From NCBI GenBank assembly GCA_044340865.1, contig JBIISW010000105.1, positions 1 through 8,902 on the forward strand: a stretch of DNA of 8,902 nt. Reading direction: 5' to 3'. The position numbers and the translations under genes are program-made. Shown here piece after piece: positions 1 to 7,133 of this stretch. The notes below the pieces were generated by a model. It was not told the DNA's origin. It did not search any database and worked only from the letters and a program-made list of their open reading frames with translations. This stretch comes from UBA4416 sp044340865 (lineage in GTDB: Bacteria > Bacteroidota > Bacteroidia > B-17B0 > Aurantibacillaceae). Each line of letters starts with the position of its first letter. Position 1 is the stretch's first letter.

Positions 1-2
1 TT

Positions 3-884
3 CCATTTAATGGAACCTATATTCAACAACATCGTATTAAATCAATTACCTGTGACATCATTGACAAAAAAGATTTACAAGTAGCTGAAACCATTCGATT
101 CGTAAATCGCTATGAATTCAATAAAAATGGACAACTCCAACTATTTTATAACACACAACTACTTAAAATCATTGAGAAAGAAATTCATCATGATGCCGTC
201 TATCGTAAACGAAAAATAATACGTCGAGCCTATACTTCCACAAAAAGCATTCCCGTTTTTGACACCATTTCTACCGTATGTATTTATGATGAATTGAATC
301 AGCTACGAATTAAACGCATGAATGAAGGGCTATTTTACGACAGCTATTATTACGATTATCATAGCGATGGCAAACTACAAAAAGAAATGCGATATAAAGA
401 AACCAATGCCACATCATATAAACACGACTTTAAAATTGGCACCCAAATAAATATCAGTGAAGAACATTTTGAATATAAATTGATAAATAAACATCAGTTT
501 AAAAAAACCTGTTTTAATAATGAAAACAGACCTTATAAAGAAATAATTTTTAATCTAAATGATGACCAACACATTTTAAACATAACCGAACAATATGTTG
601 TAACTTGGTTAACTCAGACCTATTCGTTTGAATACAACGCAAAACATCAAATGACTAAAGCAATTTCAACGAGTAATAGCAATGGATTGAAAACTCTAAT
701 AAAAACATACGAATACGATTCTAATGATTGTTTGCTAACCGAAAAACAATTTAAAAATGACCTTCTCATCAAAGAAATAAGTTACCTAACGGATTCGTCA
801 AAAAAAATAACATCCTACATCATTCGTGATCCCAATGAAAAAACAATGCGAATTGTAAAATTAACTTATATGTTATACGAATAG
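3..884 (+). CDS. Hypothetical protein with YD-like repeats (5'-truncated)
   Basis: The frame is open from the left edge to the TAG at 882-884, so this is the last ~293 residues of a longer protein. A TTG at 294 lies inside the gene and is not a credible start. The visible part is a series of degenerate units with aromatic-rich strands followed by a turn: NRYEFNKNGQL, CIYDELNQLRI, YYYDYHSDGKL, FEYNAKHQM and YEYDSNDCLL. This resembles the YD/RHS-like repeats common in secreted Bacteroidota proteins, which fold as beta-sheet. I see no catalytic motif. The N-terminus, where a signal peptide would be, is outside the window, so secretion is only inferred. The stop codon is the first three bases of a palindromic repeat, and the last ~60 bp have decayed copies further right. 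It converges on uvrC. Function unknown. Confidence 0.75.
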   Translation, partial: PFNGTYIQQHRIKSITCDIIDKKDLQVAETIRFVNRYEFNKNGQLQLFYNTQLLKIIEKEIHHDAVYRKRKIIRRAYTSTKSIPVFDTISTVCIYDELNQLRIKRMNEGLFYDSYYYDYHSDGKLQKEMRYKETNATSYKHDFKIGTQINISEEHFEYKLINKHQFKKTCFNNENRPYKEIIFNLNDDQHILNITEQYVVTWLTQTYSFEYNAKHQMTKAISTSNSNGLKTLIKTYEYDSNDCLLTEKQFKNDLLIKEISYLTDSSKKITSYIIRDPNEKTMRIVKLTYMLYE

Positions 885-962
885 CCCTGATTGCAGTGGA
901 AATCCTTTTTTGTTTTTCCTTCAAAACAAAAAAGATTGAAACGAAAAGCAGGAAATAGCTCC
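882..962 (+). repeat. Palindromic intergenic element, copy 1
   Basis: This 81 bp element begins TAGCCCTGATTGCAGTGG and ends GCAGGAAATAGCTCC. It can fold into a long imperfect hairpin. The inner stem pairs AATC, a bulged C, then TTTTTTGTTTT (901-916) with AAAACAAAAAAGATT (923-937) across a TCCTTC loop. After an internal loop, CCTG (886-889) pairs with CAGG (949-952), and AGC (883-885) with GCT (958-960) past an AAATA bulge. Its first three bases form the stop codon of the left gene. I recall similar elements downstream of genes in flavobacterial genomes, but that is memory rather than a search. A terminator or RNA-stability role is possible; there is no clean T-tail after the outer stem. Confidence 0.8.
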
Positions 963-969
963 AAAAAAA

Positions 970-1003
970 TTAACTATATTGAGTTTTATAAAACTGCAAC
1001 ACT
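970..1003 (-). pseudogene. Vestigial uvrC 3' tail, copy 1
   Basis: Read on the minus strand, this segment encodes VLQFYKTQYS followed by TAA. It aligns without gaps to the real UvrC end VYEFFKAQIS plus stop; roughly 31 of 38 bases match by eye when the adjacent bases are included. It has no start and cannot be a gene. It is best read as a leftover of duplication of the uvrC 3' end. Confidence 0.7.
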
Positions 1004-1004
1004 G

Positions 1005-1066
1005 CATTCATGCTGATTCAAAAAACCAGTCGAACAATCATATCATTTTATAATGATTACAACTAG
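1005..1066 (+). pseudogene. Vestigial 3' tail of the left gene, copy 1
   Basis: The segment ends in the TAG that opens palindrome copy 2. Its last 15 codons read QKTSRTIISFYNDYN and stop, against EKTMRIVKLTYMLYE and stop in the intact gene. The final 47 bases (1020-1066 against 838-884) match at about 29 positions with no gap, and a shared CATTC marks the left end. Similarity is weaker than for the uvrC tails but keeps the reading frame and stop. Confidence 0.55.
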
Positions 1067-1144
1067 CCCTGATTGCAGTGGAAATCCTTTTTTGCTTTTC
1101 CTTCAAAACAAAAAAGATTGAAACGAAAAGCAGGAAATAGCTCC
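1064..1144 (+). repeat. Palindromic intergenic element, copy 2
   Basis: This 81 bp copy lies in the same orientation as copy 1, 182 bp to its right, and differs from it by one T-to-C change in the left arm of the inner hairpin (TTTTTTGCTTTT). That gives one C-A mismatch near the loop; the rest of the stem and the outer CCTG/CAGG and AGC/GCT pairings are intact. It is flanked on both sides only by decayed gene tails, so it no longer sits next to an intact gene. Confidence 0.8.
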
Positions 1145-1152
1145 AAAAAAAA

Positions 1153-1186
1153 TTAACTATATTGAGTTTTATAAAACTGAAACACT
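1153..1186 (-). pseudogene. Vestigial uvrC 3' tail, copy 2
   Basis: On the minus strand it encodes VFQFYKTQYS and TAA, almost identical to the other vestige (one base differs over 34). Both vestiges share the same differences from the real uvrC end, so they are closer to each other than to the gene. Confidence 0.7.
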
Positions 1187-1187
1187 A

Positions 1188-1254
1188 CATTCAAATCGAT
1201 TTAAAATCAAAAACCAGTCTAAAAATAATAGTATTTTATAATGATTACCACTAG
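1188..1254 (+). pseudogene. Vestigial 3' tail of the left gene, copy 2
   Basis: The segment ends in the TAG opening palindrome copy 3. Its last codons read SKTSLKIIVFYNDYH and stop, which matches the other vestige well (KTS, II, FYNDY) and the intact gene more weakly (KT and two tyrosines). It begins with the same CATTC as the other two copies. Confidence 0.55.
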
Positions 1255-1330
1255 CCCTGATTGCAGTGGAAATCCTTTTTTGTTTTTTTCAAAGCAAAAA
1301 AGATTGAAACGAAAAGCAGGAAATAGCTCC
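1252..1330 (+). repeat. Palindromic intergenic element, copy 3
   Basis: This 79 bp copy sits 188 bp to the right of copy 2 and is the one next to the real uvrC 3' end, nine A residues away. The loop side of the hairpin is shortened (TTTTTTGTTTTTTTC then AAAGCAAAAAA), yet the arms still pair, with the new G facing a T, which is a G-U pair in RNA. The outer CCTG/CAGG and AGC/GCT segments are unchanged. Confidence 0.8.
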
Positions 1331-1339
1331 AAAAAAAAA

Positions 1340-3151
1340 TTAACTAATTTGAGCTTTAAAAAACTCGTACACTAAACTAGCCTTTGAATTTCCAATAATT
1401 GCAGACAACTCCGCAAGTGTAGCTTCCTTAATTCCTTTTACTGATTTTAATTCGGTTAATAATTTCTGTGCTGTTTTGTCGCTAATACCTTTAATTTCTG
1501 AAAGCTCTGATTTAAAAGTTTCTCTGCTACGTTTATTGCGATGATGCGTAATTCCAAAACGATGGGCTTCATCTCTAATGTGTTGAATGATTTTTAATGT
1601 TTCAGAACGTTTATCTAAATACATAGGAACTGAATCTCCAGGAAAATAAATTTCTTCCAAACGCTTTGCAATACCAATAACCGTGACTTTTCCCATTAAA
1701 TCTAACTTTCTCAAGCTATTGATAGCAGCGCCTAATTGTCCTTTACCACCATCAATAACAATTAATTGTGGCATGGGTAATTTATCTTCAATCACTCGCG
1801 AATAGCGTCTAAAAATAACTTCTTCCATTGTTGCAAAATCGTCAGGACCAACTACCGTTTTCACATTAAAATGTCGGTATTCTTTTTTGGCAGGTTTACC
1901 ATCAATAAATACAGGCATCGCACTTACGGCAAAATCACCTTGAAAATTAGAATTATCAAATCCTTCGATGCGACGAGGTTCTTCCTTCATTCGCAAATCT
2001 TTCATCATCTGCTGCATGATACGATCGGTGTGTCGCTCAGGGTCAATAATGGCTAATTGTTTCTCGCGTTCTTTTTTATAGAGCTCAGCATTTTTAAAAC
2101 ACAAATCCAACAAATGTTTCTTATCACCAATTTTAGGAACTACGTATTTGGCATTTTCAAATTCAAATTCTGGTTCAAATGGAACAAAAATTTCTTTACT
2201 TAATGAATTGTATCGTGTTCTAATTTCATTGATTGCAAACACTAACATTTCTTCGTCGCTTTCCTCTAATCGTTTTTTTAATTCCAATGTTTGAGCTTGA
2301 ATAATGGTGCCATTCATCACTTTAAAATAATTAACGTAAGCAACTTTATCATCACTAATCAAAGAAAAAACATCTGTATCAGTAATGGATGGATGAACGA
2401 TGGTTGATTTGCTTTGGTATTTTTCTAATAATTCGATTTTCTTTTTTAATACGCTTGCTTGCTCAAACTCAAGTTTATCAGCACATTCATGCATTTGAAA
2501 TTTTAAATCTCGAATGGCAAAATTGATATCGCCTTTTACAATTTGTCGAATGTGCTTGATGCTCGAATCATACTCATCAAAAGATTGCTTACTCACACAA
2601 GGTGCTTTGCATTTACCAATTTGAAATTCTAAACAAGCCGTGTATTTTTTATTATTAATATGTTCTTCAGATAAATCTAAATTACACGAACGAAGGGGAT
2701 ACAAACTCTTTATTAAATCCAATAAAATATACATTGTTGTTACCGACGGATAAGGCCCATAGTATTCATCTTTATCCTTTTTCAATTGCCTCGTTTGAAA
2801 AACCCTTGGAAATGGTTCATTCTTAATCACAATCCAAGGATAGGTTTTATCATCGCGTAGCATGATATTATATTTTGGAGTCAAACTCTTAATCAAGTTA
2901 TTCTCCAAAATCAATGCATCCATTTCTGTATCTACTTTAACAGTTTGAATGTCTACAATTTTTTTTACCATTAACCGAAGCCTGAAAGTATCGTGTTCTT
3001 TAGTAAAATACGAACTCACACGCTTCTTTAAATTTTTGGCCTTCCCAACATATAACAAATTATTATCAATATCGTAATACCGATAAACACCCGGAGATTC
3101 GGGCAATGTTTTTAATATGCTTTGGATATGATCCGAAAAATGCTCAATCAC
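1340..3151 (-). CDS. uvrC: UvrABC system protein C (excinuclease subunit)
   Basis: UvrC makes both incisions in nucleotide excision repair after UvrA and UvrB load on damaged DNA, in the cytoplasm. At 603 residues it is full length. The N-terminal GIY-YIG nuclease (about 17-95) has GVY at 21-23, YVG at 34-36, R44 and the ALILENN stretch with E83; it makes the 3' cut. C156, C173, C181 and C185 match the cysteine set reported to bind an Fe-S cluster in E. coli UvrC. A UVR motif (about 208-244) contacts UvrB. The RNase H-like domain, which makes the 5' cut, keeps its catalytic residues: D399 in GFDNSN, D467 in IDGGKGQ and H530 in RDEAHRF. A helix-hairpin-helix region follows (about 550-600). The start is GTG, with an in-frame stop just upstream. 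The last 11 codons, including the stop, lie in the tandem array and have two decayed copies beyond it. Confidence 0.97.
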   Translation of the reverse strand: MIEHFSDHIQSILKTLPESPGVYRYYDIDNNLLYVGKAKNLKKRVSSYFTKEHDTFRLRLMVKKIVDIQTVKVDTEMDALILENNLIKSLTPKYNIMLRDDKTYPWIVIKNEPFPRVFQTRQLKKDKDEYYGPYPSVTTMYILLDLIKSLYPLRSCNLDLSEEHINNKKYTACLEFQIGKCKAPCVSKQSFDEYDSSIKHIRQIVKGDINFAIRDLKFQMHECADKLEFEQASVLKKKIELLEKYQSKSTIVHPSITDTDVFSLISDDKVAYVNYFKVMNGTIIQAQTLELKKRLEESDEEMLVFAINEIRTRYNSLSKEIFVPFEPEFEFENAKYVVPKIGDKKHLLDLCFKNAELYKKEREKQLAIIDPERHTDRIMQQMMKDLRMKEEPRRIEGFDNSNFQGDFAVSAMPVFIDGKPAKKEYRHFNVKTVVGPDDFATMEEVIFRRYSRVIEDKLPMPQLIVIDGGKGQLGAAINSLRKLDLMGKVTVIGIAKRLEEIYFPGDSVPMYLDKRSETLKIIQHIRDEAHRFGITHHRNKRSRETFKSELSEIKGISDKTAQKLLTELKSVKGIKEATLAELSAIIGNSKASLVYEFFKAQIS

Positions 3152-3201
3152 AGGATAAATTTAGTCATTAATTTATTTTGATTAATTTTAATTTTTAAAT
3201 T
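3152..3201. promoter_or_regulatory. Divergent uvrC / glycosyltransferase intergenic region
   Basis: Only 50 bp separate the two GTG starts, so both promoters must lie here or within the opposite genes. The stretch is almost entirely A and T. On the minus strand a TAAATTTA (3163-3156) matches the Bacteroidota -7 consensus TAnnTTTG at all but the last base and lies 4 bp before the uvrC GTG. I find no matching -33 TTTG, and such near-matches are common in DNA this AT-rich. Confidence 0.3.
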
Positions 3202-4176
3202 GTGTATAAAAATAAAATCATATTTATTGCTCCTTTAGATTGGGGATTAGGGCATGCGACACGTTGCGTGCCATTAATAAAAAAATTAAGTATCCATAAC
3301 ACCATCATTTTAGGAATCACTCCACTAACGCAATTAATTTTCGACAATGAGTTTCCTGAACTGAAAAAAATACAAATAGAACCTTATGGTATTTCTTACT
3401 CAAAACGATTACCTATACTACTGGTGCTAATGTTGAATTATTGGAGAATTAAAAAGGTCATAAAAAAAGAACATACCCAATTAAAACAGATTGTTTCGGA
3501 ACATCATATTGATGTAGTGATAAGCGATAATCGTTTAGGGCTCTATCATTCAACCGTTGAAAGCATTTACATCACACATCAACTAACTATACAAGCAGGA
3601 ATTTTTTCAAGATTAGCAAACAACATTCATCAGAAATATATAAAAAAATACAAGTCTATTTGGATTCCAGATTTTGAAAATGAAAAACAATCCTTAGCAG
3701 GAAAATTATCTCGTACAACCTCATTAAAAAATAGTCAATACATCGGTCCTTTATCTCGTTTAGAAAGAAAGCCATCAAAAGAAATAAGCATCGACTATTT
3801 GTTTTTATTATCAGGTCCTGAGCCACAAAGAACCAATCTTGAAAACACATTGATTGAAATAGCAAATAAAACAACTAAAAAAATTGCGTTAGTAAGAGGG
3901 ACTAATCAAACTTTAAAAACGAAGATTTTAAATCACATAACGCTGTATGATTTACCAGATGCAGAAACGCTTTCGCAATTAATAACTAATGCGGACACCA
4001 TTATTTGTAGAAGTGGTTATAGCACACTAATGGATTTGCATCAGCTCCGTAAAACAAAATTAATACTCATCCCTACTCCTTCTCAAACAGAACAAATTTA
4101 TTTAGCAAAGTATTGGCAACAAAAATTTGATGTAAGGGTAGTCACTCAATCTCAACTCAAGCATTTAGAACTTTAA
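3202..4176 (+). CDS. Glycosyltransferase, MurG-like GT-B fold
   Basis: This 324-residue protein looks like the MurG/GT28-like glycosyltransferases common in Flavobacteriia. The N-terminus has a beta-strand and glycine loop, APLDWGLGHATR (10-21), comparable to the GxGH loop by which MurG binds its lipid-linked acceptor. The C-terminal half has RSGYSTLMDL (270-279) and IPTPSQTEQIYLA (290-302), at the places where MurG-type enzymes bind the nucleotide sugar. I see no signal peptide or clear membrane helix, so it probably works at the inner face of the membrane. Sugar and acceptor cannot be told; it is not MurG itself. The GTG start is favoured because an in-frame TAA lies two codons upstream, the first in-frame ATG is far inside, and the conserved N-terminal strand starts here. 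It is divergent from uvrC, and its stop codon overlaps that of the next, convergent gene. Confidence 0.85.
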   Translation: MYKNKIIFIAPLDWGLGHATRCVPLIKKLSIHNTIILGITPLTQLIFDNEFPELKKIQIEPYGISYSKRLPILLVLMLNYWRIKKVIKKEHTQLKQIVSEHHIDVVISDNRLGLYHSTVESIYITHQLTIQAGIFSRLANNIHQKYIKKYKSIWIPDFENEKQSLAGKLSRTTSLKNSQYIGPLSRLERKPSKEISIDYLFLLSGPEPQRTNLENTLIEIANKTTKKIALVRGTNQTLKTKILNHITLYDLPDAETLSQLITNADTIICRSGYSTLMDLHQLRKTKLILIPTPSQTEQIYLAKYWQQKFDVRVVTQSQLKHLEL

Positions 4177-4358
4177 GAACGCTGGGAGGGTTTATCCGAT
4201 TCTTGAGATTCCAGTTCATTTTGATAAACAGATTTCAAAATAGCTCTAGCTTTAGAAACCTCTTTTCCTTTATAAATACATTGATTCGCAATAGATTCTA
4301 ACGCTTCAATCATTTCCCATTGAACCTCATCAAATGATATTTCTTTTTCCTTTTTCAT
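4173..4358 (-). CDS. Small charged hypothetical protein (61 aa)
   Basis: It begins with ATG and a Lys/Glu-rich stretch (MKKEKEISFDEVQWEMIEAL), continues with helix-prone sequence to about residue 52 and ends in a polar tail (ESQESDKPSQRS). It has one cysteine (C27) and no membrane segment, signal peptide or recognised domain. Support for a real gene is the ATG start, a perfect TAnnTTTG box at a sensible distance upstream, and the way it fills the space up to the convergent neighbour, with the two stops sharing TTAA. I do not recognise the family, and a small protein without a match could still be spurious. Confidence 0.6.
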   Translation of the reverse strand: MKKEKEISFDEVQWEMIEALESIANQCIYKGKEVSKARAILKSVYQNELESQESDKPSQRS

Positions 4359-4375
4359 AATCGAAAATCCCTTAT

Positions 4376-4383
4376 CAAATTTA
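4376..4383 (-). promoter_or_regulatory. -7 promoter box of the small gene
   Basis: Read on the minus strand this is TAAATTTG, a perfect match to the Bacteroidota -7 consensus TAnnTTTG, 17 bases before the ATG of the small gene. That predicts a short 5' leader of roughly a dozen bases. No clear TTTG is seen at the expected -33 distance. Confidence 0.4.
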
Positions 4384-4528
4384 GAAAAAAAAACAAGATG
4401 ATTCTTCTAGAATAGACTAATCTTTATCCTATTTCTAAACGCTTATACAACATCCCAATTCACAAACAGAGTTTAATAACTCCAACAAAAAAAACAAAAC
4501 AACCCCTCAATTAATCGTAATTTAGAAT

Positions 4529-7123
4529 GTGGATTTATTCAAAAAAATAAGTTTTTATCTGTTTGTTTCTATCTCCTTAGCCTTTGCTATTTGGGGATAT
4601 TTTAAACTGAAAGAAAGTAAAGAACCTCATTCTTCCGTTTTAGAACATATTTCAGCAAAAACAATTTGCCTCATCGAAACAAACAATTATTCTGATTTAA
4701 TCAATCAATTAGTAAGGCAAAATTTAATATGGAATAGCTTTTCGGAGGATCCACAATTAAAAAAGGCTGAGGATAACATCACTTTCTTAGATTCATTAAT
4801 CAAAGAAAATAAAGAACTTAAATCCATTTTAGACCATAATAAATTATTTTTCAGTTGCTATCAACAATCATCTCAAACTAGTTTTTTAATACAGTTTAAA
4901 TTAAAAGAGGTAAACAATGAAACCTATTTAACTCGTTTTTTTCAAACACATTTCACGGAAGATAAATCCACACCTACGTTAAAGTGTTATTATAAAATAA
5001 TTCATGGTCAAAAATGGCTAACATGCCTCAAAGATGGAATTGTGTATGTGAGTGATGATTTAAAAACGATTGAAACACAGGTTAATTTAAAAAAAGAAGA
5101 ATCATTAGCGTTTCATAAACCTTACTTAAATTTATTAAATAGCAATGGAAAACAAAAAACCTCTGTGTTTTTTAATACACAATCTACTCCTTTATTTCAT
5201 TCAAATTTACTTAATAAGCCTTCTCTATTTTCAACTGACTTTCAAATCAATCAATTAACCTTGAGTGGTTATTCTGAAATAGATAGTACAACTATATGTC
5301 ATGCACTAACTCAACAAAAAACACAAACGATTAATTTTTATAACGCTTTACCTAATCATCCTATTTCATTTTCAGCTATCTCATTAAGTAATCCTACATT
5401 ATTTTACTCGAAATTAGTCGTTGATTCGATTTCGAAAAAATGGACTTCATTAAATGACACAGCATTGTATGATATTAAAACCGAATTTTTAAATACCCTT
5501 GAAAAAGGAATGGTATCAGCCAATTACCAAATTAATCTAACTGTTCAAGCTTTGAATTTGATGCAATCAAACGATACAGAAAAAAATAAAATACTGTTTA
5601 ATTTAATTGCAGATAGTGTATTTACAAATGGAGGAGTTTCTATTTTTAGACTACAAGAAAAATACAATGATCTATTTTCATGGATTCAAAAAGACTTTAA
5701 AAATAAGTATGTTAGTATTTCAAAAAATACCCTTGCCTTTTGCACAAACATAGACATGGTTAACTTGTATTTGAATAGTATTAATACAAGTAATACACTT
5801 TCTGAAAATACTCAATTTATGAATTATGCTTCCAATAACTTATTGGTAGATTGCAATTACATGTATTATGAAAACACTGAATTATTAAAAAGCACGAAAC
5901 AGAAATCACTTCTAAATGATGGTCGATTAAGCCTCAAGGAACATCCATATACACATGCATCATTCATTGCAAGCGAATCTAAATCTTTGATGCAAATTCG
6001 ATTGAACTTACTAAAAGTAAATCATAAACCAAATGAGCTCAATACAACCAATTATTTATGGTCTTATCATGCAGATTCAAGTCAAATTAAATACATACAA
6101 TTGTTTACAAATCATACCACGCAAGAACATGAAATTGTAGGTCAAGATAATAGCAATGTGCTATTTTTAATTAATTCAACTGGTAGTCTAATTTGGAAAA
6201 AGAAATTATCAGAACCAATTCTTTCTGAAATATATACGGTAGACATGTTTAAAAACGGAAAACTACAATTACTCTTTAATACCAAAAATCACATTCACAT
6301 CATTGATAGAACTGGAAATGAAGTAGAAGGTTATCCAATCAAGACTCCTAAAGAGATTACATCTCCCATTACTTTATTAGACTACGACCAAACGAAAGAC
6401 TATCGCATTTTTATCGCCTGTGCTGATAACAAAATTTACAATTATAGTTTAAACGGATTAAAAACAGTAGGTTACATTCCTTTTCAAACAAATCATCACG
6501 TTGAACTTCCAATATCTTATGTAAAAGTAGGCCTGAGTGATTATTTAATAACCGTTGATGTAAATGGTAACATCTATGCCTTTAGCAGAAAGGGTTTAGG
6601 GCGTATAGACTTTAAAAATAAAACAGTCAAAAACTTAAATCACTTACACCTTTTAGAAGGAACAAATATTGAAAACACTAAATTGATTTATGTAGATGAT
6701 GAGAATACCTTAATTAATAAAATATCCTTAACCGATAAAAAAGAAACCTTAAAACTAGGTAACGATATCAAAGGCTTCAAAACAAACTTCTGTTACATCA
6801 ATGATGATAACCAAAAAGACTTGATCTGTTCCGGAAATGGGGCGTTTTATGGCTACGATTTTTTCTCAAATAAATTGGTTGATTATAAAAATGAACAAGC
6901 TACTTATGCACATGTAGAATGCGTGAAAATGTCAACAAAATCAGTATTTATAGCGTTTAATTCTACTGAACAGAAAACAGATCTAATTAGCAGTGAGGGT
7001 AAATTACTTAAACAGTTTAACAACACAACTCGACAACCGCTTGTCGTTGATTTATATAAAAACGGAAAACCCTATCTTTTACTAATCAATCATAACGCAG
7101 TAAATTGTGTAGAGTTAGATTAA
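4529..7123 (+). CDS. Membrane-anchored DUF3352-like protein with C-terminal beta-propeller
   Basis: This 864-residue protein starts with a short Lys-containing head and a hydrophobic helix (about 8-24) without a lipobox cysteine, so it is probably anchored in the inner membrane with the rest in the periplasm. Residues ~40-500 resemble Bacteroidota proteins carrying DUF3352, for example the TICLIETNN strand and the FLDSLIKENKELKSIL helix. From about 505 to the end come repeated blade-like units: NVLFLINSTGSLIWKKK, HIHIIDRTGNEVEGYP, KIYNYSLNGLKTVGY, NIYAFSRKGLG and DLISSEGKLLKQF. Between them lie acidic, FG-GAP-like segments such as INDDNQKDLI and VDLYKNGKPYLL. This suggests a PQQ/WD40-type propeller, which usually binds proteins or ligands. 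No enzyme motif is seen and the function is unknown. The GTG start is forced by an in-frame TAG two codons upstream. It converges on clpB. Confidence 0.8.
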   Translation: MDLFKKISFYLFVSISLAFAIWGYFKLKESKEPHSSVLEHISAKTICLIETNNYSDLINQLVRQNLIWNSFSEDPQLKKAEDNITFLDSLIKENKELKSILDHNKLFFSCYQQSSQTSFLIQFKLKEVNNETYLTRFFQTHFTEDKSTPTLKCYYKIIHGQKWLTCLKDGIVYVSDDLKTIETQVNLKKEESLAFHKPYLNLLNSNGKQKTSVFFNTQSTPLFHSNLLNKPSLFSTDFQINQLTLSGYSEIDSTTICHALTQQKTQTINFYNALPNHPISFSAISLSNPTLFYSKLVVDSISKKWTSLNDTALYDIKTEFLNTLEKGMVSANYQINLTVQALNLMQSNDTEKNKILFNLIADSVFTNGGVSIFRLQEKYNDLFSWIQKDFKNKYVSISKNTLAFCTNIDMVNLYLNSINTSNTLSENTQFMNYASNNLLVDCNYMYYENTELLKSTKQKSLLNDGRLSLKEHPYTHASFIASESKSLMQIRLNLLKVNHKPNELNTTNYLWSYHADSSQIKYIQLFTNHTTQEHEIVGQDNSNVLFLINSTGSLIWKKKLSEPILSEIYTVDMFKNGKLQLLFNTKNHIHIIDRTGNEVEGYPIKTPKEITSPITLLDYDQTKDYRIFIACADNKIYNYSLNGLKTVGYIPFQTNHHVELPISYVKVGLSDYLITVDVNGNIYAFSRKGLGRIDFKNKTVKNLNHLHLLEGTNIENTKLIYVDDENTLINKISLTDKKETLKLGNDIKGFKTNFCYINDDNQKDLICSGNGAFYGYDFFSNKLVDYKNEQATYAHVECVKMSTKSVFIAFNSTEQKTDLISSEGKLLKQFNNTTRQPLVVDLYKNGKPYLLLINHNAVNCVELD

Positions 7124-7133
7124 TTTTTTCATC

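Larger units (their letters stand above)
821..1373. repeat. Tandem array: three ~183 bp copies of a convergent gene junction
   Basis: There are three direct units, about 821-1003, 1005-1186 and 1188-1373. Each contains, in order, a ~60 bp tail of the left gene ending in TAG, an ~80 bp palindrome, an A-run and a ~34 bp tail of uvrC read on the minus strand. In unit 1 the left tail is the real gene; in unit 3 the uvrC tail is the real gene; the other tails are decayed copies. The A-run after each palindrome has 7, 8 and 9 bases in order, as expected of replication slippage. The array accounts for the whole 885-1339 gap, in which I see no other gene. Whether it is transcribed is not visible. Confidence 0.8.

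Noticed and set aside
882..1330. CRISPR-like array of three repeats with spacers
   Set aside because: The repeats are ~80 bp, far longer than CRISPR repeats. There are only three, the spacers are related to each other and to neighbouring gene ends, and no cas gene is present.
882..1330. Insertion sequence or MITE
   Set aside because: No transposase and no target-site duplication is visible, and tandem duplication of the gene junction explains the copies more simply. Mobility of the palindrome elsewhere in the genome cannot be excluded.
1871..2056. Plus-strand open frame inside uvrC
   Set aside because: It lies wholly antisense to a well-conserved gene region and has no recognisable domain.
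3656..3874. Minus-strand open frame inside the glycosyltransferase gene
   Set aside because: It is antisense to conserved coding sequence, and its composition (Phe/Leu-rich) is what reversed AT-rich codons give.
4401..4413. Short palindrome ATTCT-TCT-AGAAT upstream of the small gene, a possible operator
   Set aside because: The arms are only five bases in AT-rich DNA, and no regulator gene is nearby, so chance is a sufficient explanation.
4359..4528. Possible small RNA or riboswitch in the 170 bp divergent gap
   Set aside because: Apart from the -7 box I see no long stem or conserved motif. The right part is A/C-rich and unstructured.
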